Below the pieces are notes generated by a model. It was not told the origin of the DNA. It made no database searches and saw only the letters and a list, made by a program, of their open reading frames with translations. Positions 51,803-61,243 of a DNA stretch of 64,000 nt are shown here, in pieces. The DNA lies in the NCBI RefSeq assembly GCF_001570745.1, contig NZ_BCSG01000008.1:1-64000 (forward strand), read 5' to 3'. Both the position numbers and the translations under genes were made by a program. Each line of letters begins with the position of its first letter. The first letter of the stretch is position 1. Source of the DNA: Alicyclobacillus mali NBRC 102425. GTDB lineage: Bacteria > Bacillota > Bacilli > Alicyclobacillales > Alicyclobacillaceae.

Positions 51803-52915
51803 ATGAATGACGCGAGAAGCGCGTGGGGCGCTCGGGCGTGGGGGGCGGTGCGCGGGTTTGCGGACCGGCCTCCGGGGATGCAGGACGGGTATCCGGATTT
51901 CGCCAAGCGCCGCAGGGCGGTCGAAACGCGCCTGCTCTCGTTTGTCGAGGACGCAGGGTATGAGTCCGTCACGAGCGGGCTGTTTGAATACGTGGACACA
52001 CTTTTGCGGGCGAGATCGCCCGAGTCGAGCCGCGACTGGATCCGGCTGTTCGACGGGGGCGGGCACGCCGTGGCGCTTCGCCCGGAGATGACGCCGTCCA
52101 TCGCGCGCATGGCGGCGCCACGCGTGGCTGCGGGGCGAACGCCGATTCGCTGGTGTTACTGCGAGCGGGTGTATCGCCGCACGGACGATCCGGCCTCGCT
52201 CTCCTGGGCGAGCGGCAAAGCTGCGGAGTCGACGCAGGTCGGGATCGAGCGCATCGGCGAGGAGGCGAGCGTCGATGTGGACATGGACGTGCTGCGCCTG
52301 TTGCACGAGGCGAGCGCTGCGGCCGGCGTGAGGCGCCACCGCATCGTGGTGAGCCACGCGCGACTGGTGCCGCGCTTGCTCGAGGCGCTGGGCATCTCCG
52401 CATCGCGCGCGCGCGCGTTCCTCGCGTGCTTGACGAGTGGAAATTACGTCCAGTTCCGCGAGCTGTGGCAGACGCACGCCGCGAAGGATAGGGATCTCCT
52501 CTCGAGCCTGCTCGCGTGGTCTCCCGCTGAGCGCGACGCCGGGAAGCGAATCCGCGAGGCGTCGCAAGGTGAGCTTGAGGCGCTGCTCCGAGACGCCGTC
52601 GATCCGCGCGCGGCCGAGGACGTGCGGGACGCGTGGCGGTATCTCTGCCGCCTCGCCGATGCGCTTCACGACTCGGGCCTCGCCTCGGACGTGGTGACGT
52701 TCGATCTCGCCCTCCACCGCGAGCTCGACTACTACACGGGTCTCGTCTTCGAGATGTTCGCGCCGGGCGTCGGCGCGCCCATCGCGCAGGGCGGGCGGTA
52801 CGATGAACTTTTGGCCCAATTCGGGGCTGGCGCGCCCGCCGTCGGCTTCGCGTTCGAGGTGGAGCGCGTCATGGCGGTGCTCGAGGCGCAGGAGGAGGGT
52901 GAAGCCGGATGTTGA
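51803..52915 (+). CDS. hisZ: ATP phosphoribosyltransferase regulatory subunit
   Basis: 370 aa class II aminoacyl-tRNA-synthetase-like protein that pairs with the short HisG. ALRPEMTPSIARM is motif 2-like and GGRYDELLAQFG motif 3-like, as in HisRS; PPGMQDGYPD at the N-terminus matches HisRS/HisZ. The HisRS anticodon-binding domain is absent, which separates it from a true tRNA synthetase. GTGGAGGAG precedes the ATG. Its end overlaps hisG by 7 bases. Confidence 0.9.
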   Translation: MNDARSAWGARAWGAVRGFADRPPGMQDGYPDFAKRRRAVETRLLSFVEDAGYESVTSGLFEYVDTLLRARSPESSRDWIRLFDGGGHAVALRPEMTPSIARMAAPRVAAGRTPIRWCYCERVYRRTDDPASLSWASGKAAESTQVGIERIGEEASVDVDMDVLRLLHEASAAAGVRRHRIVVSHARLVPRLLEALGISASRARAFLACLTSGNYVQFRELWQTHAAKDRDLLSSLLAWSPAERDAGKRIREASQGELEALLRDAVDPRAAEDVRDAWRYLCRLADALHDSGLASDVVTFDLALHRELDYYTGLVFEMFAPGVGAPIAQGGRYDELLAQFGAGAPAVGFAFEVERVMAVLEAQEEGEAGC

Positions 52916-53550
52916 CCGTGGCGATGGCCAAGGGGCGCACGCTGGACGACGTGGTGCCGCTCTGGGAAGAGGCCGGCATCTCGTATCCGCGCGACTGGGA
53001 CGAGAGCCGCGCCCTCGTGTTCGAGATCCCTTGGCAAGACTGGACCCTGCGCTACCTCCTCGCCAAGCCCGCCGACGTGCCCACGTACGTCGCGTACGGC
53101 GTGGCCGATCTCGGCATTGTCGGAAACGACATCCTGCTCGAGCAGGAGCGGGAGATGTACGAGTTGCTCGATCTCGGCGTCGCGCGCTGCAAGCTGTGCG
53201 TCGCGGGGCGCGAGGAGGAGCGCCGGCACGCGCCGCGGCGCGTGGCGACCAAATACCCGAAGCTCGCGGACCGGTACTTTCGCAGCCAGGGGCACCAGGT
53301 GGAAATTGTGCCGCTCGCGGGGTCCATCGAGCTCGCGAGCGTGATTGGCCTGACGGATCGCATCTTCGATCTCGTCCAGACCGGCGAAACGCTCCGGGCC
53401 AACGGGCTCGTCGTCTTCGACGAGGTGCTCGACATCTCCGCGAGGCTCGTGGCCAACCGATCCAGCTACCGGATGAAACACCGAGAAATCTCGGCCTGCC
53501 TGGAGCGCCTCGAGGCGGCCGTCGCGAGGAGGAACGCGTATGCGCCTTGA
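52909..53550 (+). CDS. hisG: ATP phosphoribosyltransferase, short form
   Basis: 213 aa, the short form that needs HisZ. MAKGRTLDDVVPLWEEAG, VADLGIVGNDILLE, RVATKYPKLADRYF, and DLVQTGETLRANGL (PRPP-binding region) are diagnostic. First committed step of histidine synthesis: PRPP plus ATP to phosphoribosyl-ATP. The C-terminal regulatory domain of long HisG is missing, as expected. Overlaps hisZ by 7 and hisD by 11 bases. Confidence 0.95.
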   Translation: MLTVAMAKGRTLDDVVPLWEEAGISYPRDWDESRALVFEIPWQDWTLRYLLAKPADVPTYVAYGVADLGIVGNDILLEQEREMYELLDLGVARCKLCVAGREEERRHAPRRVATKYPKLADRYFRSQGHQVEIVPLAGSIELASVIGLTDRIFDLVQTGETLRANGLVVFDEVLDISARLVANRSSYRMKHREISACLERLEAAVARRNAYAP

Positions 53551-54820
53551 CCGGGTCGACGTGATCGAACAGGCTTCGTTTGACTGGCGGCGAACGACCG
53601 GCCGCGACGCGGACGTGTGGGGGAACGTCGCGCGCATCGTCGAGGAGGTGCGCCTGGGCGGCGACGGCGCGCTGCGGCGGCTGACGAGGGCGTTGGACGG
53701 CGTGGACGCGCCCTTGCGCGTGCCGCAGGAGGCGATGGAGGCCGCGTTTCGCGCGCTTCGCGCCGAGGTGCGGGAGGCGCTCGCGCGCGCGGCGGAGCGC
53801 ATCCGCCGCTTTCACGAGGCACAGCTGCCGGACGACATCGTCATCCGGGGCGAGGACGGCGAGACGCTCGAGATGCTGTGGCGACCGCTCCACCGCGTCG
53901 GCGTGTACGCGCCTGGGGGCCGAGCGGCCTACCCATCGACCGTGCTGATGGACGTCATCCCCGCGCAGGTGGCGGGCGTCCGCTCCATCGCCCTCGTGTC
54001 GCCGCCGGGGCCGGACGGCCTGCCTCACCCGGCGGTCCTCGCCGCGGCGCACCTCGTCGGCGTCGAGGAGATGTACGCGGTGGGCGGGGCGCAGGCCGTG
54101 GCGGCGCTCGCATACGGCACCGAGACCATCGCCAGAGTGGACAAGATCGTCGGGCCCGGCAACGTGTACGTGGCGACGGCGAAGCGGATGGTGATGGGCG
54201 ACGTCGGGATCGACAGCATCGCCGGGCCGACCGAGGTGGTGGTGGTGGCGGACGAGACGGCGAACCCGGCGTATGTGGCGGCGGATCTGCTCGCCCAGGC
54301 GGAGCACGACGTGGAGGCGGGGGCCGTGTGCCTGAGCCCGTCTCGCGCGCTGCTCGAGCGGGTGCACGCCGAGATCGTGCGGCAGCTGGCGGCGTTGCCG
54401 AGGGTGGACATCGCGCGCGCGGCGCTGGAGCGCCACGGGGCACTCGTCTGCGTGAAAAGTCTTCAGGATGCGGTCGATCTCGTCAACGACATGGCGCCGG
54501 AGCACGTGGAAGTGATGACGGAGGACCCGCGGCGCGTGCTGGACGGGCTTCGCACCGCGGGGGCGGTGTTTCTCGGCCCCTACACGCCGGAACCGGTGGG
54601 CGACTACTTCGCCGGGACCAATCACGTGCTGCCGACGCACGGCAGCGCGCGGTTCTCGAGCGGGCTCGGGACGCTCGATTTCATGCGCCGGATGACGGCC
54701 GCCACCTACACGGCGGAGACGCTCGCTCGCCACGCGCGCTACATCGAGGTGCTGGCGGAGGCCGAATCGCTCACCGCGCATCGGGACGCGGTGCGCATCC
54801 GCAGGGAGGAGTTGCGATGA
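53540..54820 (+). CDS. hisD: Histidinol dehydrogenase
   Basis: 426 aa zinc enzyme that oxidises histidinol to histidine in two NAD steps. [59 protein letters not shown] and [18 protein letters not shown] are the family signatures with the catalytic Glu/His region. Slightly Arg/Ala-rich N-terminus. It shares an ATGA overlap with hisB. Confidence 0.95.
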   Translation: MRLDRVDVIEQASFDWRRTTGRDADVWGNVARIVEEVRLGGDGALRRLTRALDGVDAPLRVPQEAMEAAFRALRAEVREALARAAERIRRFHEAQLPDDIVIRGEDGETLEMLWRPLHRVGVYAPGGRAAYPSTVLMDVIPAQVAGVRSIALVSPPGPDGLPHPAVLAAAHLVGVEEMYAVGGAQAVAALAYGTETIARVDKIVGPGNVYVATAKRMVMGDVGIDSIAGPTEVVVVADETANPAYVAADLLAQAEHDVEAGAVCLSPSRALLERVHAEIVRQLAALPRVDIARAALERHGALVCVKSLQDAVDLVNDMAPEHVEVMTEDPRRVLDGLRTAGAVFLGPYTPEPVGDYFAGTNHVLPTHGSARFSSGLGTLDFMRRMTAATYTAETLARHARYIEVLAEAESLTAHRDAVRIRREELR

Positions 54821-55422
54821 GTTCGAGCATGGAACGCCCCACCTTTTCCGCGGCCATCGAGCGCGAGACCGGCGAGACGTCGGTTCGCCTTTCGCTCAAC
54901 CTGCACGGTCAGGGCCGCGCATTGATGGACTTCCCTGTCCCCTTTTTGCGCCACATGCTGCATTTGTTTACGGTGCACGGGTCTTTCGATCTCACCGTCT
55001 CGGCGACCGGCGATGTGGACGTGGATGATCATCACCTCGTCGAGGACATCGGGCTGTGCTTGGGCCGCGCCATCCGCGAGGCGCTCGGCAACAAGGCGGG
55101 CATCCGCCGCTACGGCGAGCGCCACGTGCCCATGGACGAGACGCTCGCTCGGGCCGTGATCGACCTGTCCGGCCGGCCGGCGTTCGTCCTGTACGCCGGG
55201 TTCACGGACGCGCGCATCGGCACGTTTCCGACCGAGCTGGTGCACGAGTTCTTCAAGTCGGTGGCGAACGAGGCCCGGATGGCGCTGCACCTCGCTGTCC
55301 TGTACGGCGAGAACAACCACCACATGGCGGAAGCCTTGTTCAAGGCGTTCGGCCAGGCGCTGCGCGAGGCGGTCGAGGTGACGGAAGGCGGCGTGCGAAG
55401 CAGCAAGGGGGTGCTGGAATGA
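54817..55422 (+). CDS. hisB: Imidazoleglycerol-phosphate dehydratase
   Basis: 201 aa, monofunctional (no N-terminal phosphatase domain). Two manganese-binding motifs: DDHHLVEDIGLCLGRAI and ENNHHMAEALFKAFGQAL; FPVPFLRHMLHLF also fits. It dehydrates IGP to imidazole acetol-phosphate. ATG 54817 overlaps the hisD stop by four bases; an internal ATG at 54829 is less likely. It overlaps hisH by four bases. Confidence 0.95.
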   Translation: MSSSMERPTFSAAIERETGETSVRLSLNLHGQGRALMDFPVPFLRHMLHLFTVHGSFDLTVSATGDVDVDDHHLVEDIGLCLGRAIREALGNKAGIRRYGERHVPMDETLARAVIDLSGRPAFVLYAGFTDARIGTFPTELVHEFFKSVANEARMALHLAVLYGENNHHMAEALFKAFGQALREAVEVTEGGVRSSKGVLE

Positions 55423-56081
55423 TCATCGTGCTCGATCCCGGCATTGGCAACCTTCACAGCGTGCTTGGGGGGCTTCGCCGCGTGGGCACCGAGGGCCGCG
55501 TGGTGGCGTCGCGCGGCGAATGGGAGGCGGCGATGGGCGAAGAACGTGCGGTGCAGGGCGTCATCCTGCCCGGCGTGGGGGCGTTCGGCGATGCCATCAG
55601 CCAGATGCGCCTCCGGGGCCTGTGCGACGTGGTGCGAGACGCCGTGGCGCGGTCCATCCCGCTGCTTGGCATCTGCCTCGGCATGCAGCTTCTCTTCACA
55701 AGTTCGGAAGAGCACGGCGTCTTCCGCGGGTTGGATCTCGTGCCCGGCCACGTGGTCCGATTTCCGGGTGGCGCCAAGGTGCCCCATATGGGGTGGAACA
55801 GCCTCAAGGTGCGCGCGCCCCATCACCCGCTTCTGCGCGACGTGCGGGAGGGGGATTACGTGTACTTCGTGCACTCCTACTACGCCGTCGCCGAGCGAGG
55901 CGAGGACGTGATCGCGAGCACGCCATACGCCGGCGTGGAGGTGCCCGCGGTGGTGGCGCGCGGCGGCGTGATGGGCGCGCAGTTTCACCCGGAGAAGAGC
56001 GGCTCGGTGGGCGAGCGCATCCTCGCGAACTTCGTGCGCATTGCGGCATATCCGGCGTTGCTCGAGGGGGTGCGCCCATGA
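55419..56081 (+). CDS. hisH: Imidazole glycerol phosphate synthase, glutaminase subunit
   Basis: 220 aa class I glutamine amidotransferase. VILPGVGAFGDAI, nucleophile Cys in GICLGMQLLF, and QFHPEKSG with the His-Glu pair complete the triad. It feeds ammonia to HisF. It is joined to hisB and hisA by four-base ATGA overlaps. Confidence 0.95.
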   Translation: MIIVLDPGIGNLHSVLGGLRRVGTEGRVVASRGEWEAAMGEERAVQGVILPGVGAFGDAISQMRLRGLCDVVRDAVARSIPLLGICLGMQLLFTSSEEHGVFRGLDLVPGHVVRFPGGAKVPHMGWNSLKVRAPHHPLLRDVREGDYVYFVHSYYAVAERGEDVIASTPYAGVEVPAVVARGGVMGAQFHPEKSGSVGERILANFVRIAAYPALLEGVRP

Positions 56082-56836
56082 GCGGGCTAGGGTTCACGGT
56101 CTACCCGGCCATCGACATCCTGGGTGGTGAAGTGGTTCGCCTGCGCCAGGGCGACTACCAGCAGGTCACGCGCTACGAGGGTCACCCGGCAGAGGTCGCC
56201 GGGCGCCTGTGCGACGCGGGCGCTCGCTTCTTGCACGTGGTCGATCTCGACGCCGCCCGCTCCGGCCAAAGTGAGAACGAGCGGGCGGTGCGCGCCATTG
56301 TTGGGACGGCCGCGTCCTACGGCGCGGAGGTGCAGGTGGGCGGCGGCATTCGCACGCGGGAAGCCATCGCCCGATGGCTGGAGGCGGGCGTGGCACGCGT
56401 CGTCATCGGCACCGCGGTGCGACATGTCGAGGTTGTGGCGGAGTGGGCGCAGGAGTTCGGCGGCCATCGGCTCGTCGCAGGGCTTGACGGCCGCAAAGGG
56501 CGCCTCGCGGTGTCCGGCTGGCTGGAAGAGACCGAGTGGTCCATCTTCGATCTCGCCCGCGAGCTCGCCAAAGTCGGCCTCGTCCAGGCACTCGTGACCG
56601 ACGTCGAGCGCGATGGCACCGGCGAAGGCCCGAATCTGGATCTGGCGATTGGCGTGCAGCAGTCGGGGCTTTTTGCCATCGCCTCGGGGGGCATCGGTTC
56701 CATCGACGACGTCGTGGCCGCGCGCCGGGCGGGCCTCGCTGGCGCCGTGATCGGCAAGGCGCTGCACGATGGCCGCATCCATCTCGGCGAACTGTTTCAA
56801 CGCCTCGCGCAGGAAGAGGAGGGAGGCGCGTGCTGA
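56078..56836 (+). CDS. hisA: ProFAR isomerase
   Basis: 252 aa TIM barrel. [19 protein letters not shown] with catalytic Asp, [41 protein letters not shown] with the second Asp, and [11 protein letters not shown] carry the two phosphate sites. It isomerises ProFAR to PRFAR. Overlaps hisH by four and hisF by seven bases. Confidence 0.94.
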   Translation: MSGLGFTVYPAIDILGGEVVRLRQGDYQQVTRYEGHPAEVAGRLCDAGARFLHVVDLDAARSGQSENERAVRAIVGTAASYGAEVQVGGGIRTREAIARWLEAGVARVVIGTAVRHVEVVAEWAQEFGGHRLVAGLDGRKGRLAVSGWLEETEWSIFDLARELAKVGLVQALVTDVERDGTGEGPNLDLAIGVQQSGLFAIASGGIGSIDDVVAARRAGLAGAVIGKALHDGRIHLGELFQRLAQEEEGGAC

Positions 56837-57600
56837 CCAAGCGCATCATTCCGTGTTTCGACGTGCTCGACGGCCGCGTGGTGAAGCACGTGAGCTTCTT
56901 GGAGAACCGAAGGGACGCGGGCGATCCGGTGGAGTTGGCGGAGGCGTACTGCCGCGAAGGCGCAGACGAGCTCGTGCTGCTCGACATCTCCGCGTCCAGC
57001 GAGGGACGCCTCGCCATGCTGCGGGTGGTGGAGCAGGTGGCCGCGCGCGTCAATGTGCCGCTCACCGTGGGCGGCGGCGTGTCCACCGTCGAGGACGTGC
57101 GACGACTGCTCCTCTCGGGCGCGGACAAGGTATCGATGAACACGGGGGCGTTCCGAAACCATCGGCTCATCGAGGAGTCCGCGTGGCGGTTTGGCGAACA
57201 GTGCGTCGTCGTGGCCATCGACGCGCGCTGGAGCGAGCCTCTCGGCCGCTACGAGGTCATGCTGCAGGGCGGCAAGGTGGGCACCGGCACCGACGCGGTG
57301 GAGTGGGCCAAGCGCGCGGCGCAACTTGGCGCGGGCGAAATTCTTTTGACCAGCTTTCGGCAGGATGGCACCAAGTCGGGCTACGATCTCGACTTGACCC
57401 GCCGCGTGGCAGACGCGGTCCGCGTGCCGGTCATCGCGAGCGGCGGGGCCGGATCGATGGAACATTTCGCCGAGGTGCTGACGGAAGGCGGCGCGGACGC
57501 GGCGCTCGCCGCGAGCGTGTTTCACTTTGGGGAGATTGCCATTCCGACGTTGAAGCAGTATCTGCGCGACAGGGGGGTGCCGGTGCGGTGGCCGCTGTGA
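56830..57600 (+). CDS. hisF: Imidazole glycerol phosphate synthase, cyclase subunit
   Basis: 256 aa TIM barrel. [19 protein letters not shown] with catalytic Asp, [44 protein letters not shown] (second catalytic Asp) and [11 protein letters not shown] are typical. It closes the imidazole ring using ammonia from HisH, releasing AICAR. GTG start inside the hisA stop region. Confidence 0.95.
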   Translation: MLTKRIIPCFDVLDGRVVKHVSFLENRRDAGDPVELAEAYCREGADELVLLDISASSEGRLAMLRVVEQVAARVNVPLTVGGGVSTVEDVRRLLLSGADKVSMNTGAFRNHRLIEESAWRFGEQCVVVAIDARWSEPLGRYEVMLQGGKVGTGTDAVEWAKRAAQLGAGEILLTSFRQDGTKSGYDLDLTRRVADAVRVPVIASGGAGSMEHFAEVLTEGGADAALAASVFHFGEIAIPTLKQYLRDRGVPVRWPL

Positions 57601-58352
57601 AGGGAGAGGTGGAACTCGCGCGCGTCCGCTATGACGCGGCCACGGGCCTCGTGCCTGTGGTGGCCCAGGACGCCGAAACGGGTGACGTGTTGATGCTCGC
57701 CTACGCGGACCGCGAGGCGCTGAAGCGGACGCTTGCGACGGGCTACGCCTGGTATTACAGCCGATCCCGTCGGGCGTACTGGCGCAAGGGCGAGACGTCA
57801 GGCAACGTGCAGCGCGTGGTGGAGGTGCGGGTGGACTGCGACGGTGACGCCGTGCTGTACAGGGTGGTGCCCGAGGGACCCGCTTGCCACACGGGAGAGC
57901 AGGTGTGTTTTTATCGCCGCCTGGTGCCGGACGGGGTTTCGTCGGAGGCGTCGAAGGAGGGGGGCCTGAACCCCGAAGGCGCAGCGGTTCGCGCGGAAGA
58001 AGGCGATGCGCCCGCGGCGAGCGACGCGTCGGGCGATGTGCCCGGGAACGTGGCGTGGGATGAATCGGCGCTGGCGAGATTGTGGGGCGTGATCGACAGC
58101 CGCTACCGCGAGCGGCCGGATGGGAGCTACACCACGTACCTTTTCACACACGGCGCGGAGCGGATGGGCAAGAAGATTGGCGAAGAGGCGGTGGAGGTGG
58201 CGCTCGCGGGCCTGAAGGCCGAGCGCGACGCGACGGCGAAGGCCGAGGTGGCGTCCGAATCCGCGGATCTGTTGTATCACCTGCTTGTCCTGTGGCGCCA
58301 CGTGGGCGTCCAGCCGTCCGAGGTGTGGCAGGTTCTCGAGAAGCGGGCGTAG
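57597..58352 (+). CDS. hisIE: Bifunctional phosphoribosyl-AMP cyclohydrolase / phosphoribosyl-ATP pyrophosphatase
   Basis: 251 aa. HisI domain (about 1-108): [32 protein letters not shown], zinc cysteines Cys81, Cys97, Cys104. HisE domain (about 157-251): [20 protein letters not shown] and EEAVEVALA, with [12 protein letters not shown]. An acidic, Ala/Gly/Glu-rich linker of about 45 residues (111-155) joins them, longer than I expect for HisIE. The start is likely GTG 57597, giving a four-base overlap with hisF; GTG 57588 is possible. Last gene of the his operon; hisC and a histidinol-phosphatase are not in the window. Confidence 0.92.
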   Translation: MKGEVELARVRYDAATGLVPVVAQDAETGDVLMLAYADREALKRTLATGYAWYYSRSRRAYWRKGETSGNVQRVVEVRVDCDGDAVLYRVVPEGPACHTGEQVCFYRRLVPDGVSSEASKEGGLNPEGAAVRAEEGDAPAASDASGDVPGNVAWDESALARLWGVIDSRYRERPDGSYTTYLFTHGAERMGKKIGEEAVEVALAGLKAERDATAKAEVASESADLLYHLLVLWRHVGVQPSEVWQVLEKRA

Positions 58353-58443
58353 GGCCCGCGAGAGGGCATGAGACGGGAGCCTGCAAATTGGCGGGCGCAC
58401 CATTCCACCTTCATGCATTCGATACAGCATGGAGGTGGAAAAG

Positions 58444-58683
58444 ATGGTGGTCATCCTACATCCGCTGGTCACGGGCAGCGCCGAGATCGTCGTGAACGCG
58501 GGGAGCAGCTCGGACGAAAGCGTCGTCATTGCCGATTACCTCGGGATGACGGTCGGGGATGTAATTCGCAAGCTGGAGCGGCACGGCTATCGACTGACGT
58601 TTGTCACGGATCACTACCTCGTGCTTGAGCGGCGGGGGCCATCCCTGCCACGCGCGCGAAAGAGGCCCACGATGTTCCGGTAG
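58444..58683 (+). CDS. Small conserved-looking protein, unknown function
   Basis: 79 aa, MVVILHPLVTGSAEIVVNAG, then DYLGMTVGDVIRKLERHGYRLTFVTD and a basic end (PRARKRPTMFR). The helix-strand pattern suggests a small alpha/beta fold; no domain is recognised. ATG 58444 has GGAGGTGG 5 bases upstream, better than ATG 58429. It starts 91 bases after the his operon and may have its own transcript. Confidence 0.6.
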   Translation: MVVILHPLVTGSAEIVVNAGSSSDESVVIADYLGMTVGDVIRKLERHGYRLTFVTDHYLVLERRGPSLPRARKRPTMFR

Positions 58684-58709
58684 GTGTGAAATGCGGAAGA
58701 CTTGGGGGC

Positions 58710-58739
58710 TTGAGTTGAGCCGGTCGCTCGGCGTAGATT
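58710..58739 (+). promoter_or_regulatory. Promoter of the EamA gene
   Basis: TTGAGT (58710-58715) and TAGATT (58734-58739) are 18 bases apart, about 24 bases before the TTG start codon. Confidence 0.6.
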
Positions 58740-58762
58740 AGCTACGGAGGGGGGCCGGCTCG

Positions 58763-59680
58763 TTGCGTATTCCGAAATGGGGATTGTTTGCACTGCTCAT
58801 CTTTGCCAATCTGATTTGGTCCGCGAGCTTCACGGCGACGGGGCTTGCCGCCGAGAGCTTCTCGCCGCCGCTCATTGTGATGGCGCGCATGGTCATCGGC
58901 GGGCTCGTTCTCATGCCCTTTGTCGTACGCGACGTGCGCCTCGGGGTCTGGACGTGGAAGAAGGTGCTCCGCATCTCGCTCCTTGGCCTTCTCGGCTTCA
59001 CGCTCCCGGTGACCATGGAGACGGAGGGCATTCGCGCGTCGTCGCCGGCGCTCGGCGCGGTGTCGATTGCGCTCGAGCCACTTCTGACGCTCGTGGTCTC
59101 GGCGCTCGCGTTTCGGACGCCGCTTGGCCCGCGCAGATGGTTCGCCATGATGTTGGCGGCGACAGGGGCCTGGGTGGTCGCGGGTTGCCCGAGGCCTGGG
59201 TTTGCGGGCTACCTTTTGGGAGATCTCCTCATGCTCGGCGCCGTCGCCTGTTACGCCATCTACAACGCCATTTCGGGGAGGCTGACGGCCGACGTCTCCG
59301 CGGCGAGCGCGACCTCCATCATGCTGTTGGCCGCAGGCATCGGCTGTATACCGGTGTACGCGTGGACGGGGCACGCCTGGCCGCACCACGTCACGCCGGT
59401 GAGCCTTTGGAGCCTCGTATTTCTCGCGTTTTTCGCGACGGCCGCGGCCTATTTGATCTGGATTTTCGTCCTGCAGGATCACGACGTGGCGAGCGCGGCC
59501 ATCACGCTGTATCTGCAACCCGTGTTTGGCGTCCTGATTTCGGTTGTCGTCACTGGGGAACGGCCGTCTGCGCTGTTTTACGCTGGCGGCGCGATGATTC
59601 TCCTGGCGCTCTTCCTCGGTCAACACCGGGGGCAGGCGAAGACGGTCACCGCGTCGGAAATGGAGCGCGCGTCGATGTGA
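58763..59680 (+). CDS. EamA/DMT-family transporter
   Basis: 305 aa, ten membrane helices in two EamA repeats: FANLIWSASFTATGLA, LGAVSIALEPLLTLVVSAL (first), and LLMLGAVACYAIYNAISGRL, AAITLYLQPVFGVLISVVVTGE (second). Substrate unknown. The start is TTG 58763 with GGAGGGGGG upstream. Third EamA protein in this window; the three are not near-identical, so recent duplication is unlikely. Confidence 0.85.
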   Translation: MRIPKWGLFALLIFANLIWSASFTATGLAAESFSPPLIVMARMVIGGLVLMPFVVRDVRLGVWTWKKVLRISLLGLLGFTLPVTMETEGIRASSPALGAVSIALEPLLTLVVSALAFRTPLGPRRWFAMMLAATGAWVVAGCPRPGFAGYLLGDLLMLGAVACYAIYNAISGRLTADVSAASATSIMLLAAGIGCIPVYAWTGHAWPHHVTPVSLWSLVFLAFFATAAAYLIWIFVLQDHDVASAAITLYLQPVFGVLISVVVTGERPSALFYAGGAMILLALFLGQHRGQAKTVTASEMERASM

Positions 59681-59789
59681 CGGTGCTGCTCCATGTCACT
59701 GGTTTTCAAACCCTTCAGACGCGAGTAGAATAGAACCAAATTTGCGGGTTTCGTTGACCGATATGGACTACAACGGGCGGGTCTCGAGC

Positions 59790-60002
59790 ATGTCGGACAC
59801 CTTCACATCCATCGTCGTGACGGCGAGTTCGGTCGCCATCGGTTGGGCGGCGTCACACCTGTCAGTGGATACCGTCTATGTGACTTGGGGGCCCGTCACA
59901 GCCCTCATCGCGCTGGCGATTCTCGCGGTGCTTCGCCGATGGCTCCGCGGGCAATCCGCTATCCCATCCGCCGCCGCAGCAGACCCGCCTTCCGCGCCGT
60001 GA
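59790..60002 (+). CDS. Possible small membrane protein
   Basis: 70 aa from ATG 59790. Two hydrophobic segments (SIVVTASSVAIGWAASHL and ALIALAILAVL) are followed by a basic patch (RRWLRG) and an Ala/Pro-rich end. TAGAAT at 59726-59731 may be a -10. The ribosome site is weak, and ATG 59763 or TTG 59742 are other starts. Could be a non-conserved frame. Confidence 0.4.
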   Translation: MSDTFTSIVVTASSVAIGWAASHLSVDTVYVTWGPVTALIALAILAVLRRWLRGQSAIPSAAAADPPSAP

Positions 60003-60031
60003 AAAGGAGCGAGCGCAAAGCCGCTCGCTCC
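60002..60031 (-). terminator. Terminator of the zinc-type reductase gene
   Basis: GGAGCGAGCG / CGCTCGCTCC 10-bp stem (60006-60031) followed by TTTTC on the minus strand, 12 bases beyond the reductase stop. It may also stop the plus-strand small gene. Confidence 0.75.
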
Positions 60032-60042
60032 CTGTGCCTTCT

Positions 60043-61068
60043 TCAGAATCCCGAGAGCACGATTTTGCCGATGGTCCTGCCGGACTCGAGCTTCGCATGT
60101 GCCTTCCGCAGATTCTCCGCATTGATGGGCGACAGGTGTTCCGTCATGGTGCTTTGAATCTCGCCAGCATCGACGAGATCGGCCACTCGATTCAGAATGT
60201 CGCGCTGCCTGGCCATGTCCGCCGTCTGGTACCGCGGCCGCGTGAACATCAGTTCCCACGCGAACGTCACGCTCTTGCCAAACAGGAGTTCCAGATTGAG
60301 CAGCGTGCTCGTCTCCACGATGGAGCAGATCTTGCCCTGCGGCGCAATGACGTCCGCCATCTGCTCCCAGTGCTTGTCGGTGGCGTTGAGGCACAGGATG
60401 GCGTCGACGTCGCGGAAGCCAAGCGCCTCGATCTGTGGCCGGAAGGGGCGCGTGTGATCGAGGATGTGGTCCGCGCCGTGTTGCAAGGCCCATTCCTTGG
60501 TCTCCGGCCTGGACGCCGTCCCGATGACCGTGAATCCGGCGCGCTTGGCCAACTGGGTCGCGATGGAGCCCACGCCGCCAGCCGCGCCGATGATGAGCAG
60601 CGACGTGCCGCGATTCGCGCCGGGATCGAGCGAGAACCCGAGTCGATCCTCCAGCGCTTCCCAGGCCGTCAAGCTCGTCAGCGGCAGTGCGGCGGCTTCA
60701 GCGAAGGAGAGCGCCTTCGGCTTGCGGCCCACGATGCGCTCGTCGACGAGGTGGTACTCCGCGTTCGTGCCTTGCCGCACGTTGCTGCCGGCGTAAAACA
60801 CCTCGTCGCCTGGCTTGTACCACTGGCACTCCGGCCCCGTTTCGACGACAATTCCAGCGGCGTCAAAGCCGAGGATTTTGGGCGTGGATTCCACCCTGTC
60901 TTTTGGCGCGCGGATCTTTGTATCGACGGGATTGACGGACACGGCCCGGATCTGCACCAACAGATCGCGCCCTTGCGGGCGGGGGCGCTCCACCTCCACG
61001 TCCAGCTGGCTCTCCGGATCCGAGATGGGCAGGTATCGATACAGGCCCACCGCTTTCATCTTCGCCAC
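60043..61068 (-). CDS. Zinc-binding-type alcohol dehydrogenase / quinone reductase family protein
   Basis: 341 aa medium-chain reductase without zinc cysteines. SVNPVDTKIR, LGFDAAGIVVETG, LTSLTAWEALEDRLGF and the nucleotide fold LLIIGAAGGVGSIATQLAKRAG place it in the ZADH/NADPH:quinone-reductase group. GTG 61068 is preferred because AGGAGG lies 8 bases upstream; the frame is open to 61113. Promoter TTGCGT-N17-TATAAT lies at 61119-61147. Divergent from the APC permease gene. Confidence 0.85.
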   Translation of the reverse strand: MAKMKAVGLYRYLPISDPESQLDVEVERPRPQGRDLLVQIRAVSVNPVDTKIRAPKDRVESTPKILGFDAAGIVVETGPECQWYKPGDEVFYAGSNVRQGTNAEYHLVDERIVGRKPKALSFAEAAALPLTSLTAWEALEDRLGFSLDPGANRGTSLLIIGAAGGVGSIATQLAKRAGFTVIGTASRPETKEWALQHGADHILDHTRPFRPQIEALGFRDVDAILCLNATDKHWEQMADVIAPQGKICSIVETSTLLNLELLFGKSVTFAWELMFTRPRYQTADMARQRDILNRVADLVDAGEIQSTMTEHLSPINAENLRKAHAKLESGRTIGKIVLSGF

Positions 61069-61118
61069 AGGCATCGCCTCCTCGTGAACCAAGGTCAAGC
61101 GGATATTACTCACAAAGA

Positions 61119-61147
61119 ATTATACACTTCCCTTTCGTTCAACGCAA
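61119..61147 (-). promoter_or_regulatory. Promoter of the zinc-type reductase gene
   Basis: Minus-strand TTGCGT (61142-61147) and a perfect TATAAT (61119-61124) are 17 bases apart. Confidence 0.75.
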
Positions 61148-61243
61148 AATCCCGCAAAATCGTCCGGTGATTCGGTATACTCGAACTACGAATTTGTTCA
61201 AGCGCGGCGCGTGTTTGCCCGCCGCTTCTGGGGAGGAGATGTC

